64,000 bases of DNA from an uncultured Bacteroidota bacterium. GTDB lineage: Bacteria > Bacteroidota > Bacteroidia > Chitinophagales > Chitinophagaceae. The stretch is from contig CAIVKC010000057.1 of NCBI GenBank assembly GCA_903906365.1, positions 62,001-126,000 of the forward strand. Direction: 5' to 3'. This document shows positions 17,219 through 27,262 of this stretch, piece by piece; within the stretch, counting starts at the first letter, position 1, and the number at the start of each line of letters is the position of its first letter. The position numbers and the translations under genes are program-made. A model generated the notes under the pieces. That model had not been told where the DNA came from and made no database searches. It saw only the letters and a program-made list of their open reading frames with translations.

Positions 17219-17737
17219 ATGAGCAACATTAAAATGCATTCGACCATGAGGGTTTTTCACAGGTACCTTGGCTACTTTCTGGCAGGAATCATGGCGGTAT
17301 ACGCCCTAAGCGGAACCGCCATGATTTTTAGGGAAACCAATTTCCTGAAACAGGAAAAGCAAATAGAGCGGCAGTTAAGGCCAAATATAAAACCCGGGGA
17401 CCTCGGCCGTGAACTGCGTATGCGTGATCTCACCGTCACCCTTGAAACCCCAGCGGTCATTAACTTTAAGCAGGGCCAGGGTACCTATAACAAATCCACC
17501 GGGGTGGTAACATACACTTCAAAGCAATGGCCTTATTTCATTGAAAAGTTAACCAGATTGCATAAGGCAGATACGCACAGTCCATTGTTCTTCCTGAATG
17601 TCTTTTTTGCAATGTCATTACTATTTTTTGTTATCTCATCATTTTGGATGTTTCTTCCAAAAACAAGCATTTTTAAAAAAGGACTTTATTTTACACTGGC
17701 AGGAATGGTCCTGACGATCCTATTGCTGATGGTATAA
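17219..17737 (+). CDS. PepSY-associated transmembrane protein
   Basis: The 172-residue protein opens with MRVFHRYLGYFLAGIMAVYALSGTAMIF, the first helix of the PepSY-associated TM family including the His and Gly residues around it. A periplasmic stretch (~40-120) resembles a short PepSY-like region with LTRLHKADTHSPLFFLNVFFAMSLLFFVISSFWMF as a second helix, then a third helix (~150-170). Such proteins are often linked to siderophore or metal uptake and reductases. It interrupts the minus-strand glycan block on the opposite strand. ATG 17219 and ATG 17234 are both possible starts. Confidence 0.75.
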   Translation: MSNIKMHSTMRVFHRYLGYFLAGIMAVYALSGTAMIFRETNFLKQEKQIERQLRPNIKPGDLGRELRMRDLTVTLETPAVINFKQGQGTYNKSTGVVTYTSKQWPYFIEKLTRLHKADTHSPLFFLNVFFAMSLLFFVISSFWMFLPKTSIFKKGLYFTLAGMVLTILLLMV

Positions 17738-17775
17738 AATGGTCTGATGAAGACCGGTAATACCACCGAAAACCA

Positions 17776-20700
17776 TTACTTATAATCCAGTTCCAGCAGC
17801 TGTTTAACTGAAGTGGAAACCAGCATACTCCTGAAGGTTAATACCCCGCCCTGTTCCCGGGGATCAAAATAGCTGACCTCCTCTCCGGGTTTGTGTTTAG
17901 CTAAACCGGGCATGAACTGCTGGATCTTTTTTCCATTGAAGGAAACCCTTTTGGGTGCCATCAGCCCGTGAATTCTGATCAGGTACCAGCGGCTGGCCAG
18001 CATGCCTTGATAATTACCCCGGTAAGGGTGAATGGTAACAGTCAGTTTGTTTCCCCCCTGTACTTCTATGCGGGTCTTTGAAAACGCCCCCTGCTGGTAT
18101 TGCCGGGTGAGTCCATCATCCTCATAAAGTTCGAAAGCGGATTTTCCGGACGGATAGATATCCAAGGTGAGGGTATCGGCTTTTCTTTCCCCATCATAAT
18201 GCATCAACGGATAGCTGGGAATAATGGCTCCTGCGCGGACAAAAACAGGCAACCTGTCAAGGGGGGCCGGATAATTGTTAATCCAGGCGCCTCCGCCAAA
18301 TCGCGCACCTGTCCAAAAATCCGTCCATTTTCCCGCAGGAAGATAGATGCTGTCTCTTTTTGCTTCACTCTTAAAAACGGGAGCCACCAGCAACCATTCC
18401 CCAGCCATAAATTGATATTGGGTAGCCGTTCCCCTGGTAACCGAATCGCCGGGGAATTCAAGGACCATGGCCCGGACAGTGGGTACGCCGGTTTGATGGG
18501 CCATATTACAATAGGTATATAGGTAGGGTGTCAGCCTCATTTTGAGTTGGAGGTAATTCCGGTTAATGGACCGGAAAGGTTCGGCGGCCACAAAGGGCTG
18601 CTTATCTTTTTTGGCCCAGCCACTCATCACCATAAAAACAGGGGTAAAACATTTCCATTCCAGATCACGGGTAAAGGTGGAATCGCTTCCGCCAAAAATG
18701 CCGTCCACATCCCCTGTGGCAGCATTGAATCCGGATAGTCCGGCGCCAATTACCGATGGAATATGAAAGCGGATATACTCCCAGTTTCCCTGCTGGTCGC
18801 CACTCCAGACGGTGGAATATCGCTGGGTGCCTGCCCATCCCATCACACTCCAGACAAATCCGCGTTCCGGACAATTATTTTCAATGCCCAGGTAGGCTGA
18901 CCGGCAGGCATCCAGGGCAAACTTATAACCGGGCCCTACCCAGGCCACGTCTAATTTACAAAGCCTGCTGCCGTATTCCCCCACCTCCCTGCCGATCCTG
19001 TCCACCCCGTTTTCAGTCCACAGACCGGTGTGAAAACCGCGTTTGGACAGTTCCCTTATAACGGAATCCAGGTGATCATACCCGCATCCGTACCCGTCAT
19101 TGGGCAAAATCCAGCCCCTTGGCATATCATGCTGGATATAGCGGTCGGCCACCCGGGAAATTACCACCGGGGTTGTTTGCGCCTGCTTGTCCCGCCCGGG
19201 TTTATTATAACAGTTGGCGTCTCCCAGGCCCAGGGCCCACCTGGGCATTAAAAAAGGTCTACCGGTCAGCGAAGTGTAAAGACCCAGAATTTCCTTTAGG
19301 GAAGTACCCAAAAAATAAAATGCATCAAAGCGGTTTTCATTATGGGATAACCTCATCGTATCCCGGAAGCTATATTTGCCCGCATCAAAGGTATTTCTAA
19401 ATACGCCATAGCCTGCCGTGCTCATATAGAATGGAACGGGGTTTGACCTTCCGCCATCATCCCATCCGCCCCCCTTTTCAATAAGCAGGTCTTTATTGAG
19501 GTGCGAAAAATATCCGTTCTGCATCCCGCAGCCATATACATATTCTCCCGGTTGACGAATGAGCGTTTGGGTGGTCTGCGCGCCAAATACCAAGGGGGTA
19601 GCTTCTTCCCAAATTAAGCGCTGGTCATCCCTGTCAAACATGGCCAGGTGTATGGGGTACTTGTAAATACGGAGCACGGACCGTTTGCTTTGCAGGGCAT
19701 AATAGGCTCCCTTATCGGTCAGGGCAGTGACAGCTCTGGTTTTGGGAAGGTTCTCTACTATTTCGGTCCCTGCCGGGTCGGAGAATTCCCCATCCGGTGC
19801 CAGCCATACCCGGCAAATATCTTCGCGGTAAAAAATTATTTTAAGTTTGGAAACGCCTGATTCCACGACCGTTTCCGAATCATTTGACAGGAATCCGGTG
19901 ATACGCCCCAGGGATGTTGCTTTGGCATGTATGGTCAGGTCCAGGGCATTATTGGATGGATTTTCATCCCCGCGCAGGTTTAACCCAACATGCAGGCGGT
20001 GCGAAGGAAGCAAGGCCAGGTCAACGTCCGGGAAACGGACATCCATTTCTGAATCAGCAGCAAAGGGAAAACGGGATGCAGGAACCCGTACCAGAAGCGG
20101 ATGCTGCTGCCTGTCCAGGGTCACTGATACATCAAAATCCTCTTTGATTGCCTCTGATCCGCTGTTTTTAATGCGCACGACCAGAGAGTCCCGGTGTCCA
20201 AAATCATTTCCGGCTTCCTGCTGGGAAGCCAATCGAACCAAACCGATGTCCCGCTGATAGGAGGTAGTGAGTTCCATGTCATCAATCATCCAATACCAGC
20301 TAAAAAACCCTTTCCAGTAAAACCGGATATATACTGTTGGCTGGTTGGCAGCCCAACGGGAGATATTTATGTCTTCCTGCATGGGGACGAACATGTCGGC
20401 AGAAGCCGGAGCCTGGTGCATGATATTGATATCATGCCAGTTTACCCCATCGGTACTGACTCCGGCAAATAAACCGGCCGTGTCGGACCGGGAATAGTCA
20501 TTGTAGCGAAAGGTCTGTTGAAAACGAAGGTTAACAGATTGCCGCCGGCTGCAGTCTATCGGGGCTGTCTGGATATAGGCATCCGGATATATTTTTTTCT
20601 TTTGCCAGGATGGCTGGTCTTCATCAACAATATAACCGGCCTGGTATTGCAGGTGAAACCCCCTGCTTACGGAGGCAATCGGAGGCGCCTGCTGCTGGTA

Positions 20701-20949
20701 TCCATATGATCCCGGGTAGGGCTGGTTGGTTACTGTCCATTCGCAACCCAGCTGATGCACATCCACATTTTTCCATCCCGGGGGCAAATGACCTTCATGG
20801 AATGACTCACGCCAGAAGATATGGGAGTCGGCGCTATCAGGCAGCTGCCCGGTTGCTGCCCCACAGTAGCAGAGCATGGCCAGCAGTTCGGCCAGGCAAA
20901 TACAACGCGGGAATATAGACCTGCTCCAAAATGTTGAAAGGTTTTTCAA
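17776..20949 (-). CDS. GH31 family glycosidase with N-terminal beta-sandwich domains
   Basis: The 1057-residue secreted protein has a signal peptide (~1-35), then a MAM/jelly-roll-like domain (~40-230: FWRESFHEGHLPPGWKNVD, WYWMIDDMEL) and a CARDB-like domain (~235-345: DSLVVRIKNSGSEAI, NPSNNALDLTI). From ~350 it is GH31: a mutarotase-like domain, the barrel with RWALGLGDANCY, MPRGWILPNDGYG, a likely nucleophile Asp ~678 in FALDACRSA and acid/base Asp ~714 in YSTVWSGDQQGNW, then beta domains with YLPAGKWTDFWTG. GH31 enzymes retain configuration and act on alpha-glucosides, alpha-xylosides or alpha-galactosides; specificity is not readable. The start overlaps the upstream DUF5107 gene by 4 bp (ATGA). 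Confidence 0.9.
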   Translation of the reverse strand: MKNLSTFWSRSIFPRCICLAELLAMLCYCGAATGQLPDSADSHIFWRESFHEGHLPPGWKNVDVHQLGCEWTVTNQPYPGSYGYQQQAPPIASVSRGFHLQYQAGYIVDEDQPSWQKKKIYPDAYIQTAPIDCSRRQSVNLRFQQTFRYNDYSRSDTAGLFAGVSTDGVNWHDINIMHQAPASADMFVPMQEDINISRWAANQPTVYIRFYWKGFFSWYWMIDDMELTTSYQRDIGLVRLASQQEAGNDFGHRDSLVVRIKNSGSEAIKEDFDVSVTLDRQQHPLLVRVPASRFPFAADSEMDVRFPDVDLALLPSHRLHVGLNLRGDENPSNNALDLTIHAKATSLGRITGFLSNDSETVVESGVSKLKIIFYREDICRVWLAPDGEFSDPAGTEIVENLPKTRAVTALTDKGAYYALQSKRSVLRIYKYPIHLAMFDRDDQRLIWEEATPLVFGAQTTQTLIRQPGEYVYGCGMQNGYFSHLNKDLLIEKGGGWDDGGRSNPVPFYMSTAGYGVFRNTFDAGKYSFRDTMRLSHNENRFDAFYFLGTSLKEILGLYTSLTGRPFLMPRWALGLGDANCYNKPGRDKQAQTTPVVISRVADRYIQHDMPRGWILPNDGYGCGYDHLDSVIRELSKRGFHTGLWTENGVDRIGREVGEYGSRLCKLDVAWVGPGYKFALDACRSAYLGIENNCPERGFVWSVMGWAGTQRYSTVWSGDQQGNWEYIRFHIPSVIGAGLSGFNAATGDVDGIFGGSDSTFTRDLEWKCFTPVFMVMSGWAKKDKQPFVAAEPFRSINRNYLQLKMRLTPYLYTYCNMAHQTGVPTVRAMVLEFPGDSVTRGTATQYQFMAGEWLLVAPVFKSEAKRDSIYLPAGKWTDFWTGARFGGGAWINNYPAPLDRLPVFVRAGAIIPSYPLMHYDGERKADTLTLDIYPSGKSAFELYEDDGLTRQYQQGAFSKTRIEVQGGNKLTVTIHPYRGNYQGMLASRWYLIRIHGLMAPKRVSFNGKKIQQFMPGLAKHKPGEEVSYFDPREQGGVLTFRSMLVSTSVKQLLELDYK

Positions 20950-23900
20950 TGACTGTTTTTGGTATTTGAATCCATAAGTCTTTCCAGGATGCGGGCATTT
21001 GCATCCATTTGCTGGGCCTCCAGTTTATGATCAGCGTTTTTTTCGAAAACAGCAAGGGCCCATGGTAAAATTATATTGGAGGGGAATTTTCTGGCCTGTG
21101 CTTCCAGAAATTGCCTGCCTTCTTCCCGTTGGCCTTTCAGTTCGAAGGCCCATGCGGTAACCAGGGCATTTGCAGGGATGAAATTACGAATCGTATTTTC
21201 CACCCGGGGACTGAAGGCTATGATTTTATCGACCCTTTGCTGGGCTTCCTCCTTATTTCCGGTTGCCAGGTAGCAACGCGCTGCTATCCAGTCTTCCAGT
21301 CTCACATCAATATCTGCCTCATAGGGCTTGCCAACGCCCAGGTTTTCGGGCCAGTCCATGGACTGGCGGATCATGGCCTGTGCGCTGGCATATTTCTTTT
21401 GCTCCAGGAACCCAACAGCCTGCATCAGCTTGGCTTCCCGGTAAAGTTCCCGGCCTTCGGTTGCGCCCTCAAAAGGAATGATCTGCAGTCTGGTCAGGAC
21501 TTTGTCAGCCATACTGTATTTCTTATTGAGCAAAAGGGTTTTTGCATATAGCATACCCATGATGTACTGGTCGGGATGTCCCAGATAGTAAGGACCGGCT
21601 ATCTGTAAAGCGCTGTCAAACTGCCTGACGGATATATAATATTCAGCCAGCAGTTTATGATAGCGCCACTGGTTATCCAATGACAGGGCCCTTTTTAAGT
21701 CATCCGCGCTGCGGCTGCCGGCTGATTCCCTGCAAATGGAAGCCCTTACGGCGTAAAAAGGGGCAAAACCGGGTTCATTACCACAGGAATTCAGCAAATC
21801 CCTGCATTCCTGCAGCCGGTTTCTGTCCTGGTAGATCAGGGCCAGCTGGTATCTCAGCTGCCAGCTGTCTTCCCGTTTGCGCAGCTGCTCAATGACCAGG
21901 GCGGTCTCTGAACGGAATGGGAAAAACAAATTCGGGTCCAACCCGGAGATATCAAGGGGGGATTTTTGCAGGAAGCTGATCCAATATAGGGCTTCCACCG
22001 ACCCTTTGTTCAGGTTAAAAAGCTGAAGGGCATCTGACGGGCAACCAGCCCTATAATACCAAATACCCAGTTCCAACAGGGTTTCCTGGGGCATCTCATT
22101 GCGGATTTGGGACAGAAATGCCTGCCTGTTTTCCGCGGTTTGGCTCCATAAGTACCTTTCAAACCGCACAAAATGATTCAAGGGGTCCAGGGCGGCCATA
22201 CTATCCAGAACAGATCCGGCTGCCACTCTGTTTGCCTGGTATCGGTAAATCAGGGCCCGGAGCTGGAGGGCCTCCATATTGGTCCGGTTATACTCCAGGG
22301 CTTTAAGTGCGTATACGGATGCCTTACCCAGGCTGGATTCGCGAAAATAGATCCGGGCAAGTACGGCATAGGCAGCGCTCCGATAGGGCTGAGAAAGGGC
22401 AGCGATGTCAAAACCATCTTTGGCATCAGCCATATTTCCCAACTGCAGGTTAATGAGGCCGTAATAATAATTGGCGGCTCCATCATAGGTATCAATGCTT
22501 AGGGCATGACGGGCGTAGGCCAGGGCCTCTGTATAGCGCATATTCCGGTACATCAGCTCAGCCATCTTGGAAAGGGCCGGCAGGTAATTGGGATCCTTTT
22601 GCAGGGCCTCACCCAGCTTTAACTCGGCCTCTCTATAGGATTTGCCGCTCATGGCATCCCTGCCAAGCAGGTAGCGTCCATAAACGGATTGCCAGTCAAA
22701 ATCACCGGGCGTTTCCAAAGGGCGGCTCAGCGCATTATCCAAAGGATCCATGCTGAGCCGGAGTTTATTTCCCGTAAAGACTGCCTGCATGGTCTTATCC
22801 GCATCGGCAATCTGCAGGGAATCAGACCAGGTATGCATCGGCTGCAACTCTAAGAATTTACGATAGATAATCCGGCTGCCCTCACGGATGACCAGGGTAT
22901 CGGAAAGAGCCTGCACCGGAGAGAAATATATTTTCAACCACCCGTTTTCGGCTTTCAAATTCAAGGCACCATACTCATTGGCAACAGATATCCCCTTTGT
23001 ATGAAGCACGGGATACCAGTATTCCTTCCAGCCATCCGAACCATAGGGTTCAAAGGAGGTTTGTTTAAAAGGGGTCAGGCTGCTTTGTTCGCTATTTTGA
23101 TTGAAACGTCTTCCTGACTGCAGTTCGAAATACTGACCATCATGATCGGTCAGCAGTTTCTCCCAGATCATGCCCTGGCCTGAGAGGCCCCAAATCCATA
23201 TCTTTTTGCCGGCTTTATCATCATGGGTCCCGTAACGGACCATACCAAAATCATCCTGGTGCCAGTAAGCGCCCGCGAAGTCTGTATACTTACCAAAGAC
23301 ATGGTAAGATTTATACCCTCCGAAATTATTTTGCTCATAAAAGGATATATTATGTCCGTTACTTTTATTCAATGGCCAGTCTGCATGCTCGCCTTCATGT
23401 CCCAGATAACTGGTTCCCGGGTAAATGAACTCCAAATTTCCCTTTACCTTGAGGCCCGCATTCATCCAGTGGTAATAGGGCTCTTCCAACTCAGAACCAT
23501 TATACCAGAAGGCCCTGGTGGTAAAATAGGCCTTATCTTTTGGCAAATTGATTTCTACTCTCCAGTTGCTGCGTGAAAGCAAATCCAGGGCACCGATAAA
23601 GCAACTCACACTGCCGTCGGCGTTGGTGACTACCATATAATCCACCGGGGTGGAGCAGTTGGGTGTATGGCCAATAATGCCGAAATTGGATTCCAGACCA
23701 CCGCTGGTCCAAGGTCCCCTCATGGCTACATCCCTGAATTTTATGACATGGTTATAATAGAGGAATGGCTGGTTGGTGGATTTTTCGGTGGCCGACCAAA
23801 TCTTACCCCCGATTTCCGGCAGGATCATCAGGCTGATATAATCATTTTCCAATTCAACCACCTTCCAGGACTTTTCCACAGGAGTGGATGTGAATCCGTC

Positions 23901-24062
23901 AAACCGGCCATAGGGATAGACCGGACCGAGCAGCGGGATGGGATTAGGGTCTGAAAAAGGATAGGTCGTAAAGACCTTCTGGTATTCCCGGAAGCTGGCT
24001 GGATGCTGGGCATAAAGTCCGCACAAGGGCAGCAGCATCCAAAAAATCACTGATTTTCTCAT
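20946..24062 (-). CDS. DUF5107 and TPR repeat protein
   Basis: The 1038-residue protein has a signal peptide (MRKSVIFWMLLPLCGLYAQ). Residues ~45-330 are a DUF5107 domain with a mutarotase-like beta-sandwich feel: VVELENDYISLMILPEIGGKIWSA and RGPWTSGGLESNFGIIGHTPNCSTPVDY. From ~460 to the end it is TPR repeats (EAELKLGEALQKDPNYLPALSKMAELMYRNMRYTEALAYARHALS and many more). DUF5107/TPR proteins occur in Bacteroidota glycan loci; their activity is not established. It is translationally coupled to the GH31 gene downstream (4-bp overlap) and lies 62 bp after the DUF6067-like gene. Confidence 0.85.
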   Translation of the reverse strand: MRKSVIFWMLLPLCGLYAQHPASFREYQKVFTTYPFSDPNPIPLLGPVYPYGRFDGFTSTPVEKSWKVVELENDYISLMILPEIGGKIWSATEKSTNQPFLYYNHVIKFRDVAMRGPWTSGGLESNFGIIGHTPNCSTPVDYMVVTNADGSVSCFIGALDLLSRSNWRVEINLPKDKAYFTTRAFWYNGSELEEPYYHWMNAGLKVKGNLEFIYPGTSYLGHEGEHADWPLNKSNGHNISFYEQNNFGGYKSYHVFGKYTDFAGAYWHQDDFGMVRYGTHDDKAGKKIWIWGLSGQGMIWEKLLTDHDGQYFELQSGRRFNQNSEQSSLTPFKQTSFEPYGSDGWKEYWYPVLHTKGISVANEYGALNLKAENGWLKIYFSPVQALSDTLVIREGSRIIYRKFLELQPMHTWSDSLQIADADKTMQAVFTGNKLRLSMDPLDNALSRPLETPGDFDWQSVYGRYLLGRDAMSGKSYREAELKLGEALQKDPNYLPALSKMAELMYRNMRYTEALAYARHALSIDTYDGAANYYYGLINLQLGNMADAKDGFDIAALSQPYRSAAYAVLARIYFRESSLGKASVYALKALEYNRTNMEALQLRALIYRYQANRVAAGSVLDSMAALDPLNHFVRFERYLWSQTAENRQAFLSQIRNEMPQETLLELGIWYYRAGCPSDALQLFNLNKGSVEALYWISFLQKSPLDISGLDPNLFFPFRSETALVIEQLRKREDSWQLRYQLALIYQDRNRLQECRDLLNSCGNEPGFAPFYAVRASICRESAGSRSADDLKRALSLDNQWRYHKLLAEYYISVRQFDSALQIAGPYYLGHPDQYIMGMLYAKTLLLNKKYSMADKVLTRLQIIPFEGATEGRELYREAKLMQAVGFLEQKKYASAQAMIRQSMDWPENLGVGKPYEADIDVRLEDWIAARCYLATGNKEEAQQRVDKIIAFSPRVENTIRNFIPANALVTAWAFELKGQREEGRQFLEAQARKFPSNIILPWALAVFEKNADHKLEAQQMDANARILERLMDSNTKNSH

Positions 24063-24124
24063 AATCGCATTTTATCGTTTGGGCAGTTATTTTTATTTGA
24101 CAGGTTAAAATCCATGGCCGGCCT

Positions 24125-27100
24125 CTATTGCTCCCTGATAACCAGGAGCCAGCCCTTGCCCTTCTCCACCGTTATCCAATCGGCAGTTCCCAATGCGGCT
24201 GCCGGCTGAAAACCGGCGATCTCCGGAGCCCAGAGGGATGCTTTTTGTTTTTGGATACCCAATTTGTCCCAGTCAATTTTCAGGTTTACCCTAACGGTGG
24301 AATCGGCCCAGCTTGCCAGCGAGATCAGCGCCAGGCCCTTTTTCCTATACACCGTTGCCAGCACTTTAGGATCGGTTGTCCTGACCGGGCATGCGGAACT
24401 CCAGTATCCTATCATATCCGTACTGTCCATTCCGATTTCATTCCATAATTTCCAAATTGGTCTTGGATCACTCTTTTCTGACCACCCCAGCCTGTTGGTC
24501 ATGCCATAAATCATACCCCTCCATGGATTGCCGTCACCCTGCAACATCTCACCCATCAGGCCAAACGGTATACCGCTGACTTCGGTGAGGAAAAAATCCG
24601 GGGTATTTTTTTCATAGTCAAAATACTCCCCGAACCAAAGCCTGTTCAGGTAGGGAAAATGCTCCATGTAAAGCATGGCACTGTTATTGAATCCGTCGTT
24701 CTTATTGTATTGATTGGCCGAATGCAGGTCAATGATTCCCGGGTGCCTGTCAGTGGTCAGCACGCGCTTGATCCGCTTCATGGTTACCCGGTCAAAGGCA
24801 ACATCATCCAGATAAATACCATCTATACCAACCTGACTGACCAGCCAGTTCATCCCTTCCACATAATAGTTGTGCCAGCGGTTCATCCCGCTGTTCACCA
24901 GGGCCGCATCCTTTAATTCAGGGACAAACCAGGCGGCGATATAATCCGTACCAATATGCTCCTGGAGCCAGCTGAAGCCGCCTCCTTTTCCCGGTGAATA
25001 AACCTCATGCCCCAGGCTCCTGAGGGCAAAAGTTTCCCAGGCGTGGTCTGACAATTCCCGGATGGTGTTGTATATTTTCACCCGCAAACCGAGCCGGTGC
25101 GCCGAATCTACATAACCCTTCATTTTTTTCCATTCAATAAAGGGGTAGTTGATCCAGGGGTTAATGGGGGTGGCATGATGGATATTGACGACCGTCGCAC
25201 CCTCCGCCCGAATGGTATCCAGGTTGTTATAACGATGGTAAAACCGGGTAGCCCATTGAAAAGAAGTATTGAGGGGATGGAAAGGGGTTATTAGCAGGGT
25301 AAAATTATAATACAGTACGTCCCCCTTCTTTAAGGACCTGGAGCCGCTGTAATTATTGGCAACCACCGATCCGTTCTGCCGGGAAATGGTAATGCCGCCT
25401 TTATCGCCATTACCCCAGGAAGCAGGCAGCTGCAGTGGCTTTTGAAGGTAAAAGTTAGTGTTGAGCGGTCTGACATATTTTTCGTCCCTTAATGAATATT
25501 GCAACCCTTCATTGACGTTTCCAATCCAGGCCCCGTCCTGGTTTCTGGTCGCAACCTCCCATTTCCAGGAAAGGCTGTCCGGCAAAAAGCCCCCTTTTTG
25601 ACCAAGGCCCATCATGTATCTGGCCGCTTCCCTGTCAAAGGGGATCTGCAGGGAAATATCATGAATTTCCACATCCCGCCGGGCGGTGACCTTAACCACA
25701 TAAGATGCAAAACCGTCAAACTCCAGGGAAGCGGACACTTCCATGGACAGTGCATCATTGGTATTTAAAGCCTTCCACTGAACGGTACCGGGCTCCATCC
25801 TGGTAAATTCCAGCCCCTCATGCTTCCAGGGCATGGGGGTGCTTTGCCGGCTTTCGGAAAAAAGAAAATGGATCGGGGCAGACAGTTCATTGTTGGGTTG
25901 TGATGTATAACCGGTCATTTCCTCATTAAAGAAAGTCTGTATTTGCCTGGGCAAACCATCGGGGTTGATGATCAGCTTACGTCCAAGCAGGCTGACTGCG
26001 TTGCCTGATACCTGCAATGGCGTATAAGGGTCTATTACCGTATTTTCCTGAGCCAGTGTGGAATTGAGCCAGTTGAGCCGGGTCATTTTTTCCGGGCTGC
26101 CCACCCCGGAGGAAACTGCTTTCAGGCTGCTTACCGTAATATGTATCTGAACCCCTTTGACCTTCCCGCCAGCTGCCCGGATGGTAGCGGTACCACTATA
26201 GGTTCCCGCTCCCAATGTATCCGGAATATGCAGGGTACACCAGAGGGCCTGGACCTTACCGGAAGCCATGTCCACTATCTTTTTGACAGGGGTCCCGTCA
26301 TAATTGATGCCATCTGTATTGATGCATGTGATCAGTCTGCCGGGTATTGTTCTACCCCCGGGCCCCAGGAGATCAGAAAAGGAAACCTCCACCTGGCTGA
26401 GCGGTTGGATTGCATATACGCCCAGCTGAAAGGAATAATTTTCATCCCGGTCCGCCTGACCGCTGAACTGGTCTGTTACCCCGCGCTGGATCCAGCGCTG
26501 GGGAAGATCATCATTCATGCGGATGGAAAATGCACGATCCTCGGGGAAAACCAGGAAATCCTCCCCGGGATGTCCCTGGATAAGCCGCCTGGTTTCTGCT
26601 GAGGTGGCGATAACCTCCATGGGATAAAAACTGTTAAAAGCATTTATGGCCTGAATTTCATTACAGGTGGCATTGGGTTTTCCAGCATATTTTCTGGCAG
26701 CTTCCAGCCAGGCTGGTGCAGCCGTCGTATCAGGCCTGCTGTACACCCCCCGGGGATAATTACTCCTCCCTTCGTTTCGGTAAGGCATATAATAAATGTA
26801 GTAGGTGCCCTTGCCCGAAGTGGGCTGGAAATACACCTCGCCGGATTCGCGGTTAATTACCCCAGTACAGGCATTGAGCACCCGCTTATGCGTCCGGGGG
26901 TCCTCAACAATCACACGGCGGTTTTGCGGATCGGTATCCCTTCTCCTCCATGCGATGATCACTTTGGCCACCTGTCCGCTGCCCTGATAGTGAATGACTG
27001 CCCGGTGATTTCCCAGCGAGTCTGGGTTCCAATTATCGTGTCCGACCGTATATTGCACGGACTGCGCGCTCACCTGAAAAAGGAAGCACCCAATAAATAC

Positions 27101-27151
27101 GATGAAATAACAACCTAATCTGGCCATTTTTAATTTATTTTTTCTACTCAT
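24125..27151 (-). CDS. DUF6067-like glycoside hydrolase domain protein
   Basis: A ~1008-residue secreted protein (signal ARLGCYFIVFIGCFLFQVSAQ). The N-terminal ~450 residues are beta-rich; the region from ~470 resembles the DUF6067 glycosidase-like fold of the GH123 type. From ~665 a TIM-barrel-like part appears: WINYPFIEWKKMKGYVDSAHRLGLRVKIYNTIREL and GIDGIYLDDVAFDR (acidic pair ~778), GIIDLHSANQ and YWSSACPVRTTDP. The acidic pair is the likely catalytic site. GH123-like enzymes act on beta-GalNAc, but the substrate here is not known. The frame extends 7 codons further; ATG 27151 (MSRKNKLKMARLG) is the best start. It lies between the DUF3472 and DUF5107 genes, all on the minus strand. Confidence 0.7.
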   Translation of the reverse strand: MSRKNKLKMARLGCYFIVFIGCFLFQVSAQSVQYTVGHDNWNPDSLGNHRAVIHYQGSGQVAKVIIAWRRRDTDPQNRRVIVEDPRTHKRVLNACTGVINRESGEVYFQPTSGKGTYYIYYMPYRNEGRSNYPRGVYSRPDTTAAPAWLEAARKYAGKPNATCNEIQAINAFNSFYPMEVIATSAETRRLIQGHPGEDFLVFPEDRAFSIRMNDDLPQRWIQRGVTDQFSGQADRDENYSFQLGVYAIQPLSQVEVSFSDLLGPGGRTIPGRLITCINTDGINYDGTPVKKIVDMASGKVQALWCTLHIPDTLGAGTYSGTATIRAAGGKVKGVQIHITVSSLKAVSSGVGSPEKMTRLNWLNSTLAQENTVIDPYTPLQVSGNAVSLLGRKLIINPDGLPRQIQTFFNEEMTGYTSQPNNELSAPIHFLFSESRQSTPMPWKHEGLEFTRMEPGTVQWKALNTNDALSMEVSASLEFDGFASYVVKVTARRDVEIHDISLQIPFDREAARYMMGLGQKGGFLPDSLSWKWEVATRNQDGAWIGNVNEGLQYSLRDEKYVRPLNTNFYLQKPLQLPASWGNGDKGGITISRQNGSVVANNYSGSRSLKKGDVLYYNFTLLITPFHPLNTSFQWATRFYHRYNNLDTIRAEGATVVNIHHATPINPWINYPFIEWKKMKGYVDSAHRLGLRVKIYNTIRELSDHAWETFALRSLGHEVYSPGKGGGFSWLQEHIGTDYIAAWFVPELKDAALVNSGMNRWHNYYVEGMNWLVSQVGIDGIYLDDVAFDRVTMKRIKRVLTTDRHPGIIDLHSANQYNKNDGFNNSAMLYMEHFPYLNRLWFGEYFDYEKNTPDFFLTEVSGIPFGLMGEMLQGDGNPWRGMIYGMTNRLGWSEKSDPRPIWKLWNEIGMDSTDMIGYWSSACPVRTTDPKVLATVYRKKGLALISLASWADSTVRVNLKIDWDKLGIQKQKASLWAPEIAGFQPAAALGTADWITVEKGKGWLLVIREQ

Positions 27152-27262
27152 ATCTAAGATAGGTAAATTCAACTCGTTGCACTAAATAAACCACTTTCCG
27201 GCTTCCCTGGAGGAACTGTGATGGCCAGGGGGCCCGTATAGATACCACCGGACAAGCTGCCA

